Shown here: in pieces, positions 9,924-18,808 of the stretch
Position numbering within the stretch: position 1 is the first letter of the stretch
Layout: each line of letters starts with the position of its first letter
Source of the DNA: Flagellimonas meishanensis
Lineage (GTDB): Bacteria; Bacteroidota; Bacteroidia; Flavobacteriales; Flavobacteriaceae
Direction: 5' to 3'
Assembly: GCF_019880545.1 (NCBI RefSeq)
Contig: NZ_JAINVW010000001.1
Location: forward strand, 558,001 to 622,000
Length of the DNA stretch: 64,000 nucleotides
Made by a program: the position numbers and the translations under genes
Notes under the pieces: generated by a model
Seen by the model: the letters and a program-made list of their open reading frames with translations, nothing else
What the model was told of the DNA's origin: nothing
Database searches by the model: none

Positions 9924-10976
9924 TTACTCTGTTGTTAACTTCAGTCTATGTCTTGCTTTTTCGAGAGCCGCTGTATGCGTAGAAATGTTTTTCGATGTAG
10001 CAGCTTTGAAAATTTTTTCAAGTGCAGTTTTAATCTTACTTACTTCACGTATCATTTCTTCATTGCTCCAGTTATACAGCTCCATTCCTGTAATTCCTAT
10101 CGCACCGCCACTATTGATAACAAAATCTGGGGCGTACAGTATGCCTTTGTCTTTTAGAAAGTCCGCCATTTCTGGTGAGGACAATTGGTTGTTCGCGGCT
10201 CCAGCAACTGCTCTGCATCTCAGTTTTGGTAAAGTATCTGGGTTTAGTACATTACCATCCGCGCAGGGTGAAAAAATATCACAAGGAAAATCATACACAT
10301 CCTCAGGATGGACATACTCTATATTATCGTTGTGTTTCAAGGCGGCTATAGCCCTTTCCGAGGTATCGGAATAGTATAATTTGACTTCGTCGTCAATAAG
10401 ATACCTGACAAGATTCAATCCAACATTCCCAACACCTTGAATTAAAATACTTAACCCCTTCAAAGAGGAATTTCCAGTAAAATATTCCGTTGTGGTCTTG
10501 ATTGCCTGATAAACACCGAAGGCCGTAATTACTCCTGAGTTGCCCGCTCCTCCATTGTTTCTCGTCCTACTGAAAACATAGGGGTTTCCTGTCTCTGAAA
10601 TCACATTCATATCCTTTGAAGAAGTTCCAATATCAGGCCCCGTAAAAAAAGTGCCATTTAGATCTTTAAGAATTTTTCCATATCTCAATAACAAGCCTCT
10701 CTTTTCTTTTTTACTTAGTACCTGAGATATAGAAATTACCGCCTTGCCGCCGCCTCTAGGGAAATTAGCCAATGCAAACTTGTATGTCATATCTTCTGCA
10801 AGCCTCAATGCGGTCCATAAACCTTGCTCATGAGATTCAAACATCATCATTCGAGTACCTCCAGTGGCGGGCCCAAGTGCATTGGAATGCACCGCAATAA
10901 AAATCCAGGAATCTGTTGGTTCATCGTAGTTCGTAATTACAAACTGACCATCCCAAGTTTTTATAACATTCTTCAT
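9924..10976 (-). CDS. Glu/Leu/Phe/Val-type amino-acid dehydrogenase (leucine dehydrogenase-like)
   Basis: This 350-residue cytoplasmic NAD-dependent oxidoreductase is predicted to reversibly deaminate branched-chain amino acids. Visible residues match leucine dehydrogenase: glycine-rich GPATGGTR (35-42), Lys66 in MTYKFA, Lys78 in PRGGGKAV, the catalytic Asp115 in GPDIGT, and the Rossmann motif GVGNVG (181-186). Length matches the family (~360). It is probably monocistronic, with 159 bp before the next minus-strand gene upstream. Leucine versus valine or phenylalanine preference cannot be decided here. Confidence 0.9.
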   Translation of the reverse strand: MKNVIKTWDGQFVITNYDEPTDSWIFIAVHSNALGPATGGTRMMMFESHEQGLWTALRLAEDMTYKFALANFPRGGGKAVISISQVLSKKEKRGLLLRYGKILKDLNGTFFTGPDIGTSSKDMNVISETGNPYVFSRTRNNGGAGNSGVITAFGVYQAIKTTTEYFTGNSSLKGLSILIQGVGNVGLNLVRYLIDDEVKLYYSDTSERAIAALKHNDNIEYVHPEDVYDFPCDIFSPCADGNVLNPDTLPKLRCRAVAGAANNQLSSPEMADFLKDKGILYAPDFVINSGGAIGITGMELYNWSNEEMIREVSKIKTALEKIFKAATSKNISTHTAALEKARHRLKLTTE

Positions 10977-11135
10977 GGATCAAATTATTATTAGGATCCT
11001 AAACTCTTCAAATATCCAAGAAATTTCAAATCTATATTATGAAATTAATTTATGTTGAATGATCAAATAAATCATGTTCTTTTTTAACAAGTGAAATACT
11101 TTGCAACATAGTAGTATTGGGACCTTGGATTATGG

Positions 11136-12821
11136 TTATTCTTGGGAAAGCTTTTCTATTTGCTTTTTTTGATAGTTAGAGTTAAAGTTAAGAGAATCAA
11201 GTCTTAGGGCTTTATTATACCAAAAAATCGCTTCTTTATTCATTCCCATTTTGGCAAGGATTGACCCAAGATTATCACATGCTTTCCAAGATTTTGGATT
11301 TTCATCCAAATTAAACCGATGTATTTTTAATGCCTCTTCCAATCTCCCAAATGATTCTAATTCATACGCTAGCTCTGTCCATTGGTATTCAGAAATTCCA
11401 CTCCACCAAGGTGTAGCCCCAAAAGCTTCTTTTCTTTCTTGAAAAACCTCAATCCCCTTGTTTACATTTTCATTAAGAACAATATCTCTAATCGAAACAT
11501 ATTTGTCTTTAACGATGAAATCCAATATTGGGTCTTTTTTACCGAAATAGTCCGTGGAAGTAAATTCAATTGGGACGTCCAAAGGAATTAATCTGCGTTG
11601 GTCGTTTATAGAATAGGATTGGTGCCATTCTGATGACACATATAATTCCATTTTTGAGTTTGGCAAAAAAAATCCCTCAGAATCACCACAATGATTATAA
11701 AATGCACTTGGTGGGGAGCCAATAAAGGTTGCGTTGGTGTGTTTTTTCAGGGAAGAAGTCAACATCACTGCGGCACTAAATGTTGTTCTACCGAGGATTA
11801 CAAAAAATTGTCCAGACTTATTTATGTGAGGTCTGCAAATTATACTATGGACAATCTTATTGACCTTACTCCCATCCCCACCAACATTATATCTAATATC
11901 AAGAATAAACTTTTGAACTTTTTTGTCATCTAAGACTCCCCATATCTTTTGAAGAAAACTGTCGAAAGTTTCATTTTGCGAGTCGGAGATGGAGTTGATC
12001 TGCACATATAGATATTCTTTTTGCACGTTGTAATTCATCCAGAATGTACTTCTATATCGGAGATGCAACGGCAGGGAATCATTATCTTTGTTGTAATAGC
12101 TTCTAGAAGGCAGACCATTGATTCCCGTAATATAATTAACATCTTGACCATTGGGACCCCACATTTCCCCCCAATATATAAAGTCCATATTGAAATCCCG
12201 GACCATATTTTTAATGGCAAACTTTTTGGTTTGCCCATTTCGAAGCCGCACCTTCAAATTGAGTTTGTCGATATCTTTTATGATATCAAGTTCTTTCATT
12301 GCCTCAGGGTAGGATAAATAAAAGACACTGCCCTCAAGCTTTCTATATTCATTTTCATTGTTCCATAGTTTGCTAATCCTTAAAAGAGCTTCTTCCACAC
12401 TGACCTCGCCAATTTCCAAAACTTTGGCCCCCGCCAATTGTGGATATCCCTTTTCAACCGCCGTAACAAACAGACCATCCTTAAATTGATAAAAGCGTAC
12501 AGGAAAAATATAATTAAAACCAAAGGGGCCATTTGGTACTAATCTTGTATGACCATCTTTTATAGCCGCAACCAGTTCTATGAACCTTATCTTTATCCCC
12601 AGGTCATCTTGTAATAAAATATCCTTTTTAATATTCTTTATTCTAAGATCAAAATCATTCTTTGATATCCTTCTATAGAGCATAGGATGTACTTCCACCA
12701 ATTTTCTTGCTAAAAAATTAACATCTTCCAGCCATTGCTTTTTTGAAGGTTGAATGTTTTCCTGAGAGAAACTTGAGGTCCATGTAAAGATGACAGTAAT
12801 GATGATAACAGCGTTTTTCAT
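11136..12821 (-). CDS. Secreted S41-peptidase-like protein with C-terminal TPR
   Basis: This 561-residue protein has a signal peptide ending SSFSQE. Residues about 25-110 match the N-terminal part of S41-type proteins (FLARKLVEVHPMLYRRIS, then FIELVAAIKDGHTRL). The core has FILDIRYNVGGDG (about 305-317) and GRTTFSAAVML, where the Ser of TFSAA is the likely nucleophile, followed by ATFIGSPPS. The last ~90 residues form TPR-like helices (LEEALKIHRFNLDENPKSWKACDNLGSILAKMG). It would act in the periplasm or at the surface. S41 with appended TPRs is a common Bacteroidetes arrangement; the substrate is unknown. Confidence 0.82.
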   Translation of the reverse strand: MKNAVIIITVIFTWTSSFSQENIQPSKKQWLEDVNFLARKLVEVHPMLYRRISKNDFDLRIKNIKKDILLQDDLGIKIRFIELVAAIKDGHTRLVPNGPFGFNYIFPVRFYQFKDGLFVTAVEKGYPQLAGAKVLEIGEVSVEEALLRISKLWNNENEYRKLEGSVFYLSYPEAMKELDIIKDIDKLNLKVRLRNGQTKKFAIKNMVRDFNMDFIYWGEMWGPNGQDVNYITGINGLPSRSYYNKDNDSLPLHLRYRSTFWMNYNVQKEYLYVQINSISDSQNETFDSFLQKIWGVLDDKKVQKFILDIRYNVGGDGSKVNKIVHSIICRPHINKSGQFFVILGRTTFSAAVMLTSSLKKHTNATFIGSPPSAFYNHCGDSEGFFLPNSKMELYVSSEWHQSYSINDQRRLIPLDVPIEFTSTDYFGKKDPILDFIVKDKYVSIRDIVLNENVNKGIEVFQERKEAFGATPWWSGISEYQWTELAYELESFGRLEEALKIHRFNLDENPKSWKACDNLGSILAKMGMNKEAIFWYNKALRLDSLNFNSNYQKKQIEKLSQE

Positions 12822-13100
12822 TGCTACCCTTATTTAAAAACTAATACTAAAAAGAGAGTTGTTTTCTTAATCCGTTACACTTTTGTTGAAATCAGGGCTC
12901 CACTTTTTTGTAAATGCTGTCAACTATAAATCTAGTACGGGTCTAATTTCAATTATTTGATTCTTTTGACGTATACAACTGCGCATTGCCTTTTTGAGGC
13001 TATATCAATTTACGGGGCCGAAATAAGATGAACGGCGGTAACAATATAATCTGCATGTTCAAGGCATTTTTTTTCTGCCTTTTTTATTTGAATTGAATAC

Positions 13101-13268
13101 ATGACCATGTTCTCCCAACCAAACACCGAAAGAAGAATCACCTTTCTTACCTTGTTTGTCTTAGTATGGTTCATAGGATTTGATCAAATCCTATATTTGG
13201 TCGCAACTAGGGCCAAATACCCCATTGATATGCTGCCTTATAATAACTGTAAACTTTTTCAGCTATAG
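13101..13268 (+). CDS. Possible small membrane peptide (55 aa)
   Basis: ATG at 13101 opens a 55-residue frame to TAG at 13268. The peptide has a basic start (ERRITF) and one hydrophobic segment (LTLFVLVWFIGFDQILYLVA, about residues 16-35) that could span a membrane. Codon use looks normal. It could be a real small protein or the remnant of a longer gene. There is no family match I can name, and the only support is the open frame and composition. Confidence 0.3.
   Translation: MTMFSQPNTERRITFLTLFVLVWFIGFDQILYLVATRAKYPIDMLPYNNCKLFQL
13173..13194. repeat. Perfect 22-bp palindrome
   Basis: ATAGGATTTGA is immediately followed by its exact reverse complement, with no spacer. The site lies inside the small ORF at 13101 and about 260 bp upstream of the NTF2-like lipoprotein gene. 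It could be a homodimeric regulator site. No second copy was noticed. Confidence 0.5.
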
Positions 13269-13455
13269 ACCATCTTTCACATCTATTCTATCGAAATATC
13301 AATAGAGATCTTGTTTTTAACAATTCAAAATTCTTGAGATATTCATGAATTTATTTCAATGAAAATGACTGATAAGTCCGATTAATTAGGGTAATTTCCC
13401 TTTAGATCTACTAAAGGATTGATACTTTTTTTAAACAAAAATTTTTAAACCCTAA

Positions 13456-13905
13456 ATGAAAATACTTCTATCCTTGTTAACTGCATTTTTACTGGTCTGC
13501 TGTTCAAGTTCAGTAGTAACAAACGATTACAAAAACTTAGAAAAAGCAAAGGTACAAGTGCTTGAAACTGAAAGGGGTTTTTATGAAATGGCACGGGAAA
13601 AAGGTTTAAGGGAAGCATTTTTAGCCTACGCCGATTCAAATGCAGTATTAAATCGACAGGGTAAAGCCATAAAGGGCAAAGAAGCCATTCGGGAATATTT
13701 TGAAAATCAAACCCTGCAAAATGTCTCTCTACAATGGAGGCCAGAATTTGTTGATGTTTCTAAATCAGGAGATATGGCTTACACCTATGGCCCATTCACA
13801 TTTAAAGCAATCAAACCTGATAGCACTGAGGTTTCTGCAGAAGGTATATTCCATACGGTTTGGAAAAAACAGAATGACGGTTCTTGGAAGTACGTATATG
13901 ATTGA
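13456..13905 (+). CDS. NTF2-like (SnoaL/DUF4440-type) lipoprotein
   Basis: The protein has 149 residues with signal and lipobox (LTAFLLVCC). The rest matches the NTF2-like fold of DUF4440/SnoaL proteins: a first helix (ETERGFYEMAREKGLREAFLAYADSNAVL), then GKAIKGKEAIREYF, a SGDMAYTYGPFTF strand, and a final HTVWKKQNDGSWKYVYD. These small pockets bind or turn over diverse ligands and the specific role is unknown. It is followed 13 bp later by a decayed gene in the same direction, which may once have shared its transcript. Confidence 0.85.
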   Translation: MKILLSLLTAFLLVCCSSSVVTNDYKNLEKAKVQVLETERGFYEMAREKGLREAFLAYADSNAVLNRQGKAIKGKEAIREYFENQTLQNVSLQWRPEFVDVSKSGDMAYTYGPFTFKAIKPDSTEVSAEGIFHTVWKKQNDGSWKYVYD

Positions 13906-13918
13906 AGAAAACAATAAA

Positions 13919-14400
13919 ATGAAAAACATACTGACGCGTTCACTATTTGCACTGGTATTTTGTGCCAGCTCTTATTCACAAAAAACGGATGAAAGGACCT
14001 ATCTGAAATCAATGCAAAAAGGGTAATATCCGCATGGGGCATCAGGAGTGCCTGTAGAGAAACAAAAAGTTGCTATGATGAGTCAGTTTCAGAGGCACAT
14101 CCTAATAAATGGTCGCAAAGTTATTGGGCCTTCTATTTATACCCCCAACTGACAAGCATATATGGGAGAGTGACGGATAGCCTTGGGGATATCTCGAAAG
14201 ATGATTTAGTTTAAAAAGCCCAAGTGCAGTTGGATACCGCCAAAAAACACTTTACGGGAAACAACGCAAAACCCAATGGAAAATGCCAATAGGTATTTAA
14301 ACAAAGTAATGAACATAGGGCCCACATCACTCAAGTGAATGAAGAATGGTTGAGGTCTTTTTTGCCAGCTCAATCTGTGTGACAGAATTCTTGAGCAAAG
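13919..14400 (+). pseudogene. Decayed exported repeat-protein gene
   Basis: ATG 13919 starts an intact signal peptide (MKNILTRSLFALVFCASSYSQ) that stops at TAA 14026 after 35 residues. In a shifted frame from about 14090 coherent protein resumes: SEAHPNKWSQSYWAFYLYPQ, then LTSIYGRVTDSLGDISKDDLV, an in-frame TAA, and KAQVQLDTAKKHFTGNN ended by TAG. This looks like one exported TPR-like protein carrying at least one frameshift and two stops. The right border is approximate. Confidence 0.75.
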
Positions 14401-14504
14401 CCTAAAATAACATTTTAAATGCCTTATTGTTTTGTCCAATAAGATAGATAAAAGTTAACGCAAAGTATTCTTGTCAATATTAAGCAGATAAAACCGGTAT
14501 TCAA

Positions 14505-14978
14505 ATGAAGATTTATGAATCTTTGAACTTTATTGTAGAGGCTGTACAATCACCTTTGGTTACTAGAAAAGATGGTGGCCACATCTCAATATCACCAAAA
14601 ACTCGACTGGACAATAGGACATTATTAGAGCCCATGATTGCAATCGAACTTATGCGTTTGACTATGCTAATAGGTGAGGCAATGACATTGGGTTTAAAAA
14701 ATAGGGGTGTTGATATAGGAAGAATAAACTATCAAGATAACGGAAATTGGGGCGTATTTAGACCTGAAGGTCCTTATTTGCATGTACATTTATATGGTAG
14801 GGCCAAAAGCGCAGAAATACAGAAATATGGTGAAGCTTGCTATTTTCCGTTTCCAGAATCTGGCTTTTATGAGACCTTTGAACCCTTAAATCAAGATGAC
14901 ATAACCGAAATTCAAATGCAGATAGACTCACTATTGGAACTTGAAAAATACTCATTATCAAAATGGGGGATTAAGTAA
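14505..14978 (+). CDS. HIT-domain-like protein with incomplete histidine triad
   Basis: This 157-residue cytoplasmic protein resembles HIT-family nucleotide hydrolases/transferases: a GGHISISPKTR strand, a long helix LEPMIAIELMRLTMLIGEAM, then NYQDNGNWG and the C-terminal triad region YLHVHLYGRA. The canonical H-x-H-x-H becomes Y91-L-H93-V-H95, so the first His is Tyr while the other two remain. It may still bind nucleotides, but activity is uncertain. The EamA transporter starts at the next base after its stop, so the two are very likely co-transcribed. Confidence 0.7.
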   Translation: MKIYESLNFIVEAVQSPLVTRKDGGHISISPKTRLDNRTLLEPMIAIELMRLTMLIGEAMTLGLKNRGVDIGRINYQDNGNWGVFRPEGPYLHVHLYGRAKSAEIQKYGEACYFPFPESGFYETFEPLNQDDITEIQMQIDSLLELEKYSLSKWGIK

Positions 14979-15851
14979 ATGGAGACTTTTCCTTTCTCCC
15001 TTGTGTTGATTTCCATTTTCACCCATGCCTATTGGAACTATCTGATAAAACGTGCCAAAAACAAACATATCTTCACCGCACTAAGCAAATTGGCGGAAGT
15101 TCTAATCTTTTTATTTCCAGCAATCTACTTTTTTTTGGTGACTAATTTTCAATCTGAATTTTTGTTTCTAATTCTGATTGCTGGGGTCATTACTTTCCTA
15201 AACTACTTTTTTCTTTCGAGCGCATACAAGTATGGAGATCTTTCATTGGTTTATCCCATTGCAAGGTCAAGTATTATTTTCTTACCAATCATAGCTTTTT
15301 ATTTCATTGGTGAACGAATTGATACAGTTGGCATTCTGGCCATTAGCCTAATCCTTCTTGGTACGTTTGTTATGCATATGGAATCATTTGACAGACCAGG
15401 TATACGAACAATCTTTAAAAATATTGGAAACAAGGGAAGCATGTATGCAGTATTGGCTGCATTCACCGTGGCTTGCTATACTATATGGGATAAAATCTCA
15501 ATTTCCAGGATGCAGCCGTTTTTATACTTTTATTTATACACTTTCATCGTGGCCATTTTGTACAATGCTATTGCATTTTACAAATTTGAAAAAGACGAAA
15601 TAAAAACTGAATGGCAATTGAATCGTTGGAGAATAATCAAAGTGGGGTTTTTCAACAGTTTTACTTATATATTAGTTCTAATTGCCTTGACAACAAGTAA
15701 AGCTTCCTATGTGGGAGGATTGAGGCAACTAAGCATTGTTATTGGAGCCTTTTTTGGTTTTAGATTCCTTAAAGAAAAGTTAGGAACACCTAGATTGGTT
15801 GGTATTTTGATCTCCATTTTAGGTGTTTGTTTGATTTACTTTGCAAAGTAA
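14979..15851 (+). CDS. EamA/DMT-family inner-membrane transporter
   Basis: This 290-residue protein has about ten hydrophobic segments in two halves, the layout of drug/metabolite transporters with duplicated EamA domains. The first half ends with YPIARSSIIFLPIIAFYFIGERI and the second with YVGGLRQLSIVIGAFFGFRFLKEKLG, which share the EamA pattern of a small-residue-rich helix and a Glu-containing loop. The start codon directly follows the stop of the HIT-like gene. The substrate is unknown. Confidence 0.9.
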   Translation: METFPFSLVLISIFTHAYWNYLIKRAKNKHIFTALSKLAEVLIFLFPAIYFFLVTNFQSEFLFLILIAGVITFLNYFFLSSAYKYGDLSLVYPIARSSIIFLPIIAFYFIGERIDTVGILAISLILLGTFVMHMESFDRPGIRTIFKNIGNKGSMYAVLAAFTVACYTIWDKISISRMQPFLYFYLYTFIVAILYNAIAFYKFEKDEIKTEWQLNRWRIIKVGFFNSFTYILVLIALTTSKASYVGGLRQLSIVIGAFFGFRFLKEKLGTPRLVGILISILGVCLIYFAK

Positions 15852-15856
15852 TTCCA

Positions 15857-15903
15857 ATCATGTCCTTTTAGCCGGGGATTGTGCTAAAAAAAAAGAACAT
15901 GAT
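15857..15903 (+). terminator. Inverted repeat after the EamA gene, possible terminator
   Basis: Nested arms ATCATGT/ACATGAT and TTTTAGC/GCTAAAA flank a short GC-rich loop just after the EamA stop. It has an A-tract within the stem rather than a clean T-tract, so it may be bidirectional or simply a structured 3' end. Confidence 0.4.
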
Positions 15904-15929
15904 AAAAGATTATATAGTTACTTTTCTCA

Positions 15930-16695
15930 TTAATTTAATGATGCAATTCCTAGCGAAACGGAATTTGCTGAAGGCTCCAATCGAAAAGTGTATCGAGACT
16001 CAAGAGATTTGAAAAGTTCATAGAACATTTCTGGAGAAGTGCTTTGCAGCTTCATTTGTTTTTCCTACCAATCTTTTAGGTCTTCATAAGCGCATATTAT
16101 TATAACTAGATTTTTATTCTGAATAACCGAGGAGATACCAGATTTGTTTGTATGAGTATCTCCTTCAAAAGCTCCTAAAAATTAATTCTCATATTTACCT
16201 TGGCTCCATGCATTTTATTAATGTAAAATGATACAAACTCATCCTTTTTTCCAGGATAAGCGATATAATAGTCAATAACAATCAAAGGTTTTTGTTCATT
16301 TTTATCGACCTTTTTAAATCTTGAATAATCAACCAACTGATTTTGCAAGCCTTCAAAGGGTCTTACGAAATGTTTTATGAATTCATTGTCAACCATTGAC
16401 TTGTCCTTGGCCCATCGCGCTTCCATATCGGACCATTATAAAACTTATCCGGAGCAGTTACCCTATCCTCTATACTTCGAAACCCGCTAATCCAAAAAAA
16501 TCTATAATGATTACCAATAATTTGAAATTGACCCAAAACATAGATAGCAGTTTCAAACTGAGAGTCAAAAAAATCAAGGAACTCAAAATACTTGACAGAT
16601 TTGAGCTGGTAATTACTGAGCTCAAAGGTGGTCAATTCTTGTGCACATATTGAAATACCAACAATTGAAAAGAGGATTAATATGATATTTTTCAT
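15930..16695 (-). pseudogene. Decayed NIPSNAP-like exported protein gene
   Basis: ATG 16695 starts a signal peptide (MKNIILILFSIVGISICAQE) and a dimeric alpha-beta-barrel-like domain reading to DKFYNGPIW. The frame then breaks at about 16423. In the next frame it continues EARWAKDKSMVDNEFIKHF and ends in NMRINF then TAG at 16175. A third frame carries EGDTHTNKSGISSVIQNKNL, an internal TAG after DLKDW, then EMFYELFKSLESRYTFRLEP to TAA at 15930. The first break fits loss of one G from TGGG. The pieces read as one ~250-residue protein with several lesions. The FYNGPIW pattern suggests NIPSNAP relatives. Confidence 0.78.
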
Positions 16696-16730
16696 TTTAG
16701 TGCTGCTAAATGCGCTTTTTATGACTCATT

Positions 16731-17915
16731 TCATTGCAATAGCCCATATTCAGCTTCAAATTTTGACTGATTGATAATGTCCCATCCTAATCTATCGAGA
16801 CTTTCTTCATATTCTCGCGTTGATACCCTAGAATTAAGAAGGATTACCCAACAATACCCATCTTGATTTCGTATTACTATTGAGGATGAGCCGGGAATAC
16901 CGCCTTGGTGCCACCAGTTGCCCAACGGGTTGACCGCCCATCCTTTTGCATAATTTGAATTTTGAGGTGATGCAGTAGTCATTACCTTAATCGTTTCTGG
17001 TTTTAGGATATCGTCAACTGAGCTGAACCCATCAACCCTTACTGTAAACTTCAAAAAGTCCAATGCGGTCATTACCCAACCACCATGGGAGTCCATCCTT
17101 TTAATATTAAAACTATATGGGTCTAGGTTTTCCTTAGAATAATATTCAACTTCATTTGGGTGTTTTTGTCGACTATTATTTGATACATATGCATTTTTGA
17201 CCCCTAATAAAGCTAGCTTATTTTTCACATAGACTTCATAATCCTGCCCTGTTACTTTTTCGATAATTCTTCCCAGAATACAGTAACCGAAATTCGAATA
17301 TTCCCAATTTGTGCTAGGTTCATTCTTCAGAGGAATCTCATCCAAGGTACTCGAAATAAGTTGGTCATGGTTAAAATCAAAAGTTAAAAACATGGGGTCT
17401 TCAAGATCATTGCCCCAACCTCCGGAAGTATGTTCCAACAAATCCTTTATAGTTATCTTCTGGATCCAAGGACTATACGGCTCTGTGCCAAATTCATTTT
17501 GCAAAATACCTTCATCTCCAAAAACATTATTCTCAATTGATATTGCACCATCTTCAACTAGCCCCATTATTGCAACGGAGGTCATTGGTTTAGATAAACT
17601 TGCAATTCGGAATAGGTTAGAAGTGACAACTGTATCCTTTTTTTCAATATTTGCATACCCGTATCCCTTAGCATAGATGAGTTTTCCAGACTTGGCTATT
17701 GCCAAAGACACCCCTGGTATATTATACTTTTTTATGAACTGAAACATTATCTCATTAGCCGTTTCATTATCTGGAATGGCCAATGGTTCTTTAGAAGAAT
17801 TGATTGGTATGTCAGAATATTCTGGGTTTCTCTCTCCATCATGAGTACAACAGCAAAACAGTAATAAAAAACAAAGAAGATAGGTGAAGTATAATCTCCT
17901 TGGTAAGAAATTCAT
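16731..17915 (-). CDS. Serine beta-lactamase-like (S12/class C fold) lipoprotein
   Basis: From ATG 17915 the protein has 394 residues with a hydrophobic signal and a lipobox in LFCCC. An in-frame ATG at 17960 would add 15 unlikely residues. The active-site motifs of the beta-lactamase/DD-peptidase fold are visible: SLSK in RIASLSKPMTSVAIMG, YSN in WEYSNFGYCILG, and WWHQGGIPGSSS in place of KTG. Such proteins are usually esterases or D-amino-acid peptidases in Bacteroidetes, so resistance should not be inferred. It stands alone on the minus strand. Confidence 0.88.
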   Translation of the reverse strand: MNFLPRRLYFTYLLCFLLLFCCCTHDGERNPEYSDIPINSSKEPLAIPDNETANEIMFQFIKKYNIPGVSLAIAKSGKLIYAKGYGYANIEKKDTVVTSNLFRIASLSKPMTSVAIMGLVEDGAISIENNVFGDEGILQNEFGTEPYSPWIQKITIKDLLEHTSGGWGNDLEDPMFLTFDFNHDQLISSTLDEIPLKNEPSTNWEYSNFGYCILGRIIEKVTGQDYEVYVKNKLALLGVKNAYVSNNSRQKHPNEVEYYSKENLDPYSFNIKRMDSHGGWVMTALDFLKFTVRVDGFSSVDDILKPETIKVMTTASPQNSNYAKGWAVNPLGNWWHQGGIPGSSSIVIRNQDGYCWVILLNSRVSTREYEESLDRLGWDIINQSKFEAEYGLLQ

Positions 17916-18094
17916 CCAATTACTATTTGAAGGTTTCACAATCAAAATTTTGGAATACATTAATCCGCTAAAAGGACTATACCATTAATTTATGCATTAA
18001 TCCAAGATGCCAAAACTGGGGACTACGAAATAAATTCAGGCGAGTATTGAATTTTGTTAATCATGTTTTTAAATAAGTAATGTTAGTCTATGGC

Positions 18095-18113
18095 TTATAT
18101 ACGTTGTTGTAGA
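18095..18113 (+). repeat. Half-site of the TTATACRTTGTTGTAGA separator
   Basis: TTATATACGTTGTTGTAGA lies a few bases after the 3' end of the minus-strand gene at 18121. It closely matches the right arm of the palindromic element at 22998-23014, which lies at the same place relative to its gene. No left arm (ACGGTCTCG) was found here, so it may be a truncated copy. Confidence 0.5.
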
Positions 18114-18120
18114 ATTTTTC

Positions 18121-18663
18121 TCATTCCAATACAACCTTTATTTCTTTTGGCTCAAAGGTCTTGCCCTCTATTCCGTAGACCGTTCTGCAATTTCCCTTTA
18201 CTAAAACTGTCGGATTTTCATATAAAATCGATTTGTCTATTCTGTCCTTTATTTTCATTTCAGGTATCTCAAATAGAATTTCATTTTCCAATTCATAAAT
18301 GGTTCCCAAAAGTTTTTTTTCATATGGCTTTTTTTCGGTGATAGTAAATTCATCAATGTACTCAGAATCGTAGCCAGTAAGACTTGGCCCTTGTATGAAT
18401 CGCTCATTTAATACCTCTTTAAAGCCAAGTTGTCCCTCTTTAGGAAAAAATGCGAATTCAAAATTATTTAGGTCTTTATATAACCTGATGGTTTTCTTCG
18501 TTTCGGTTGGATAGATCCTGACTGTTAATTCAAAGTTGTCATTTGGCTGATAAGCTTCTTTGTCAAATGCCAAGTATAGATTAGTGTTTTCAAAATCATT
18601 CTTGGAACAACCAAAGGTTAAAATCGAAAGTAGGAAAATAGATAAGGTGCATTTCATTTTCAA
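18121..18663 (-). CDS. Hypothetical lipoprotein
   Basis: This 180-residue protein has a signal peptide and lipobox (LLSILTFGC, Cys about residue 19) followed by KNDFENTNLYLAFDKEAYQPNDNFELTVRIYP. That stretch reads like the opening strands of an immunoglobulin-like beta sandwich. I do not recognise a family. It is first, by coordinate, of the co-oriented small genes. A ~100-bp repeat module ending in the ATCGTTTATTTGAACTTT motif lies directly upstream of its start. Confidence 0.75.
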   Translation of the reverse strand: MKMKCTLSIFLLSILTFGCSKNDFENTNLYLAFDKEAYQPNDNFELTVRIYPTETKKTIRLYKDLNNFEFAFFPKEGQLGFKEVLNERFIQGPSLTGYDSEYIDEFTITEKKPYEKKLLGTIYELENEILFEIPEMKIKDRIDKSILYENPTVLVKGNCRTVYGIEGKTFEPKEIKVVLE

Positions 18664-18773
18664 AATAGGTTACAACTTGTTAATGGTAGTGTAAAATACA
18701 TTTCTGTGCTTCCTAGTTGGGCCAAAATCGATGTATTAAATCCCCTTTTATTTTCATCGTTTATTTGAACTTT
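18664..18773 (+). repeat. Junction repeat module, full length, exact 18-bp core
   Basis: This module lies between two minus-strand genes. It carries TTACAACTTGTTAATGG, then GTGTAAAATACATTTCT, then AAAATCGATGTATTAAAT, and ends in the exact core ATCGTTTATTTGAACTTT at 18756-18773. The same order of blocks recurs at 31304-31406, 22362-22476 and 37868-37964. Confidence 0.8.
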
Positions 18774-18808
18774 CTGTATAAAATATAAATCCTAACTCCT
18801 TAGTTTCC

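Larger units (their letters stand above)
12822..13455. other. 634-bp intergenic region with a palindrome and a small ORF
   Basis: There is no large gene between the S41-like gene (minus) and the NTF2-like lipoprotein (plus), which diverge from here. It contains a 55-codon ORF with a hydrophobic core and a perfect 22-bp palindrome, both listed separately. The rest is AT-rich with no recognisable feature. Confidence 0.6.

Noticed and set aside
16731..17915. Beta-lactamase-like gene as antibiotic resistance
   Set aside because: SxxK and YxN are shared by many esterases and peptidases of this fold and the KTG box is not canonical; no resistance context.
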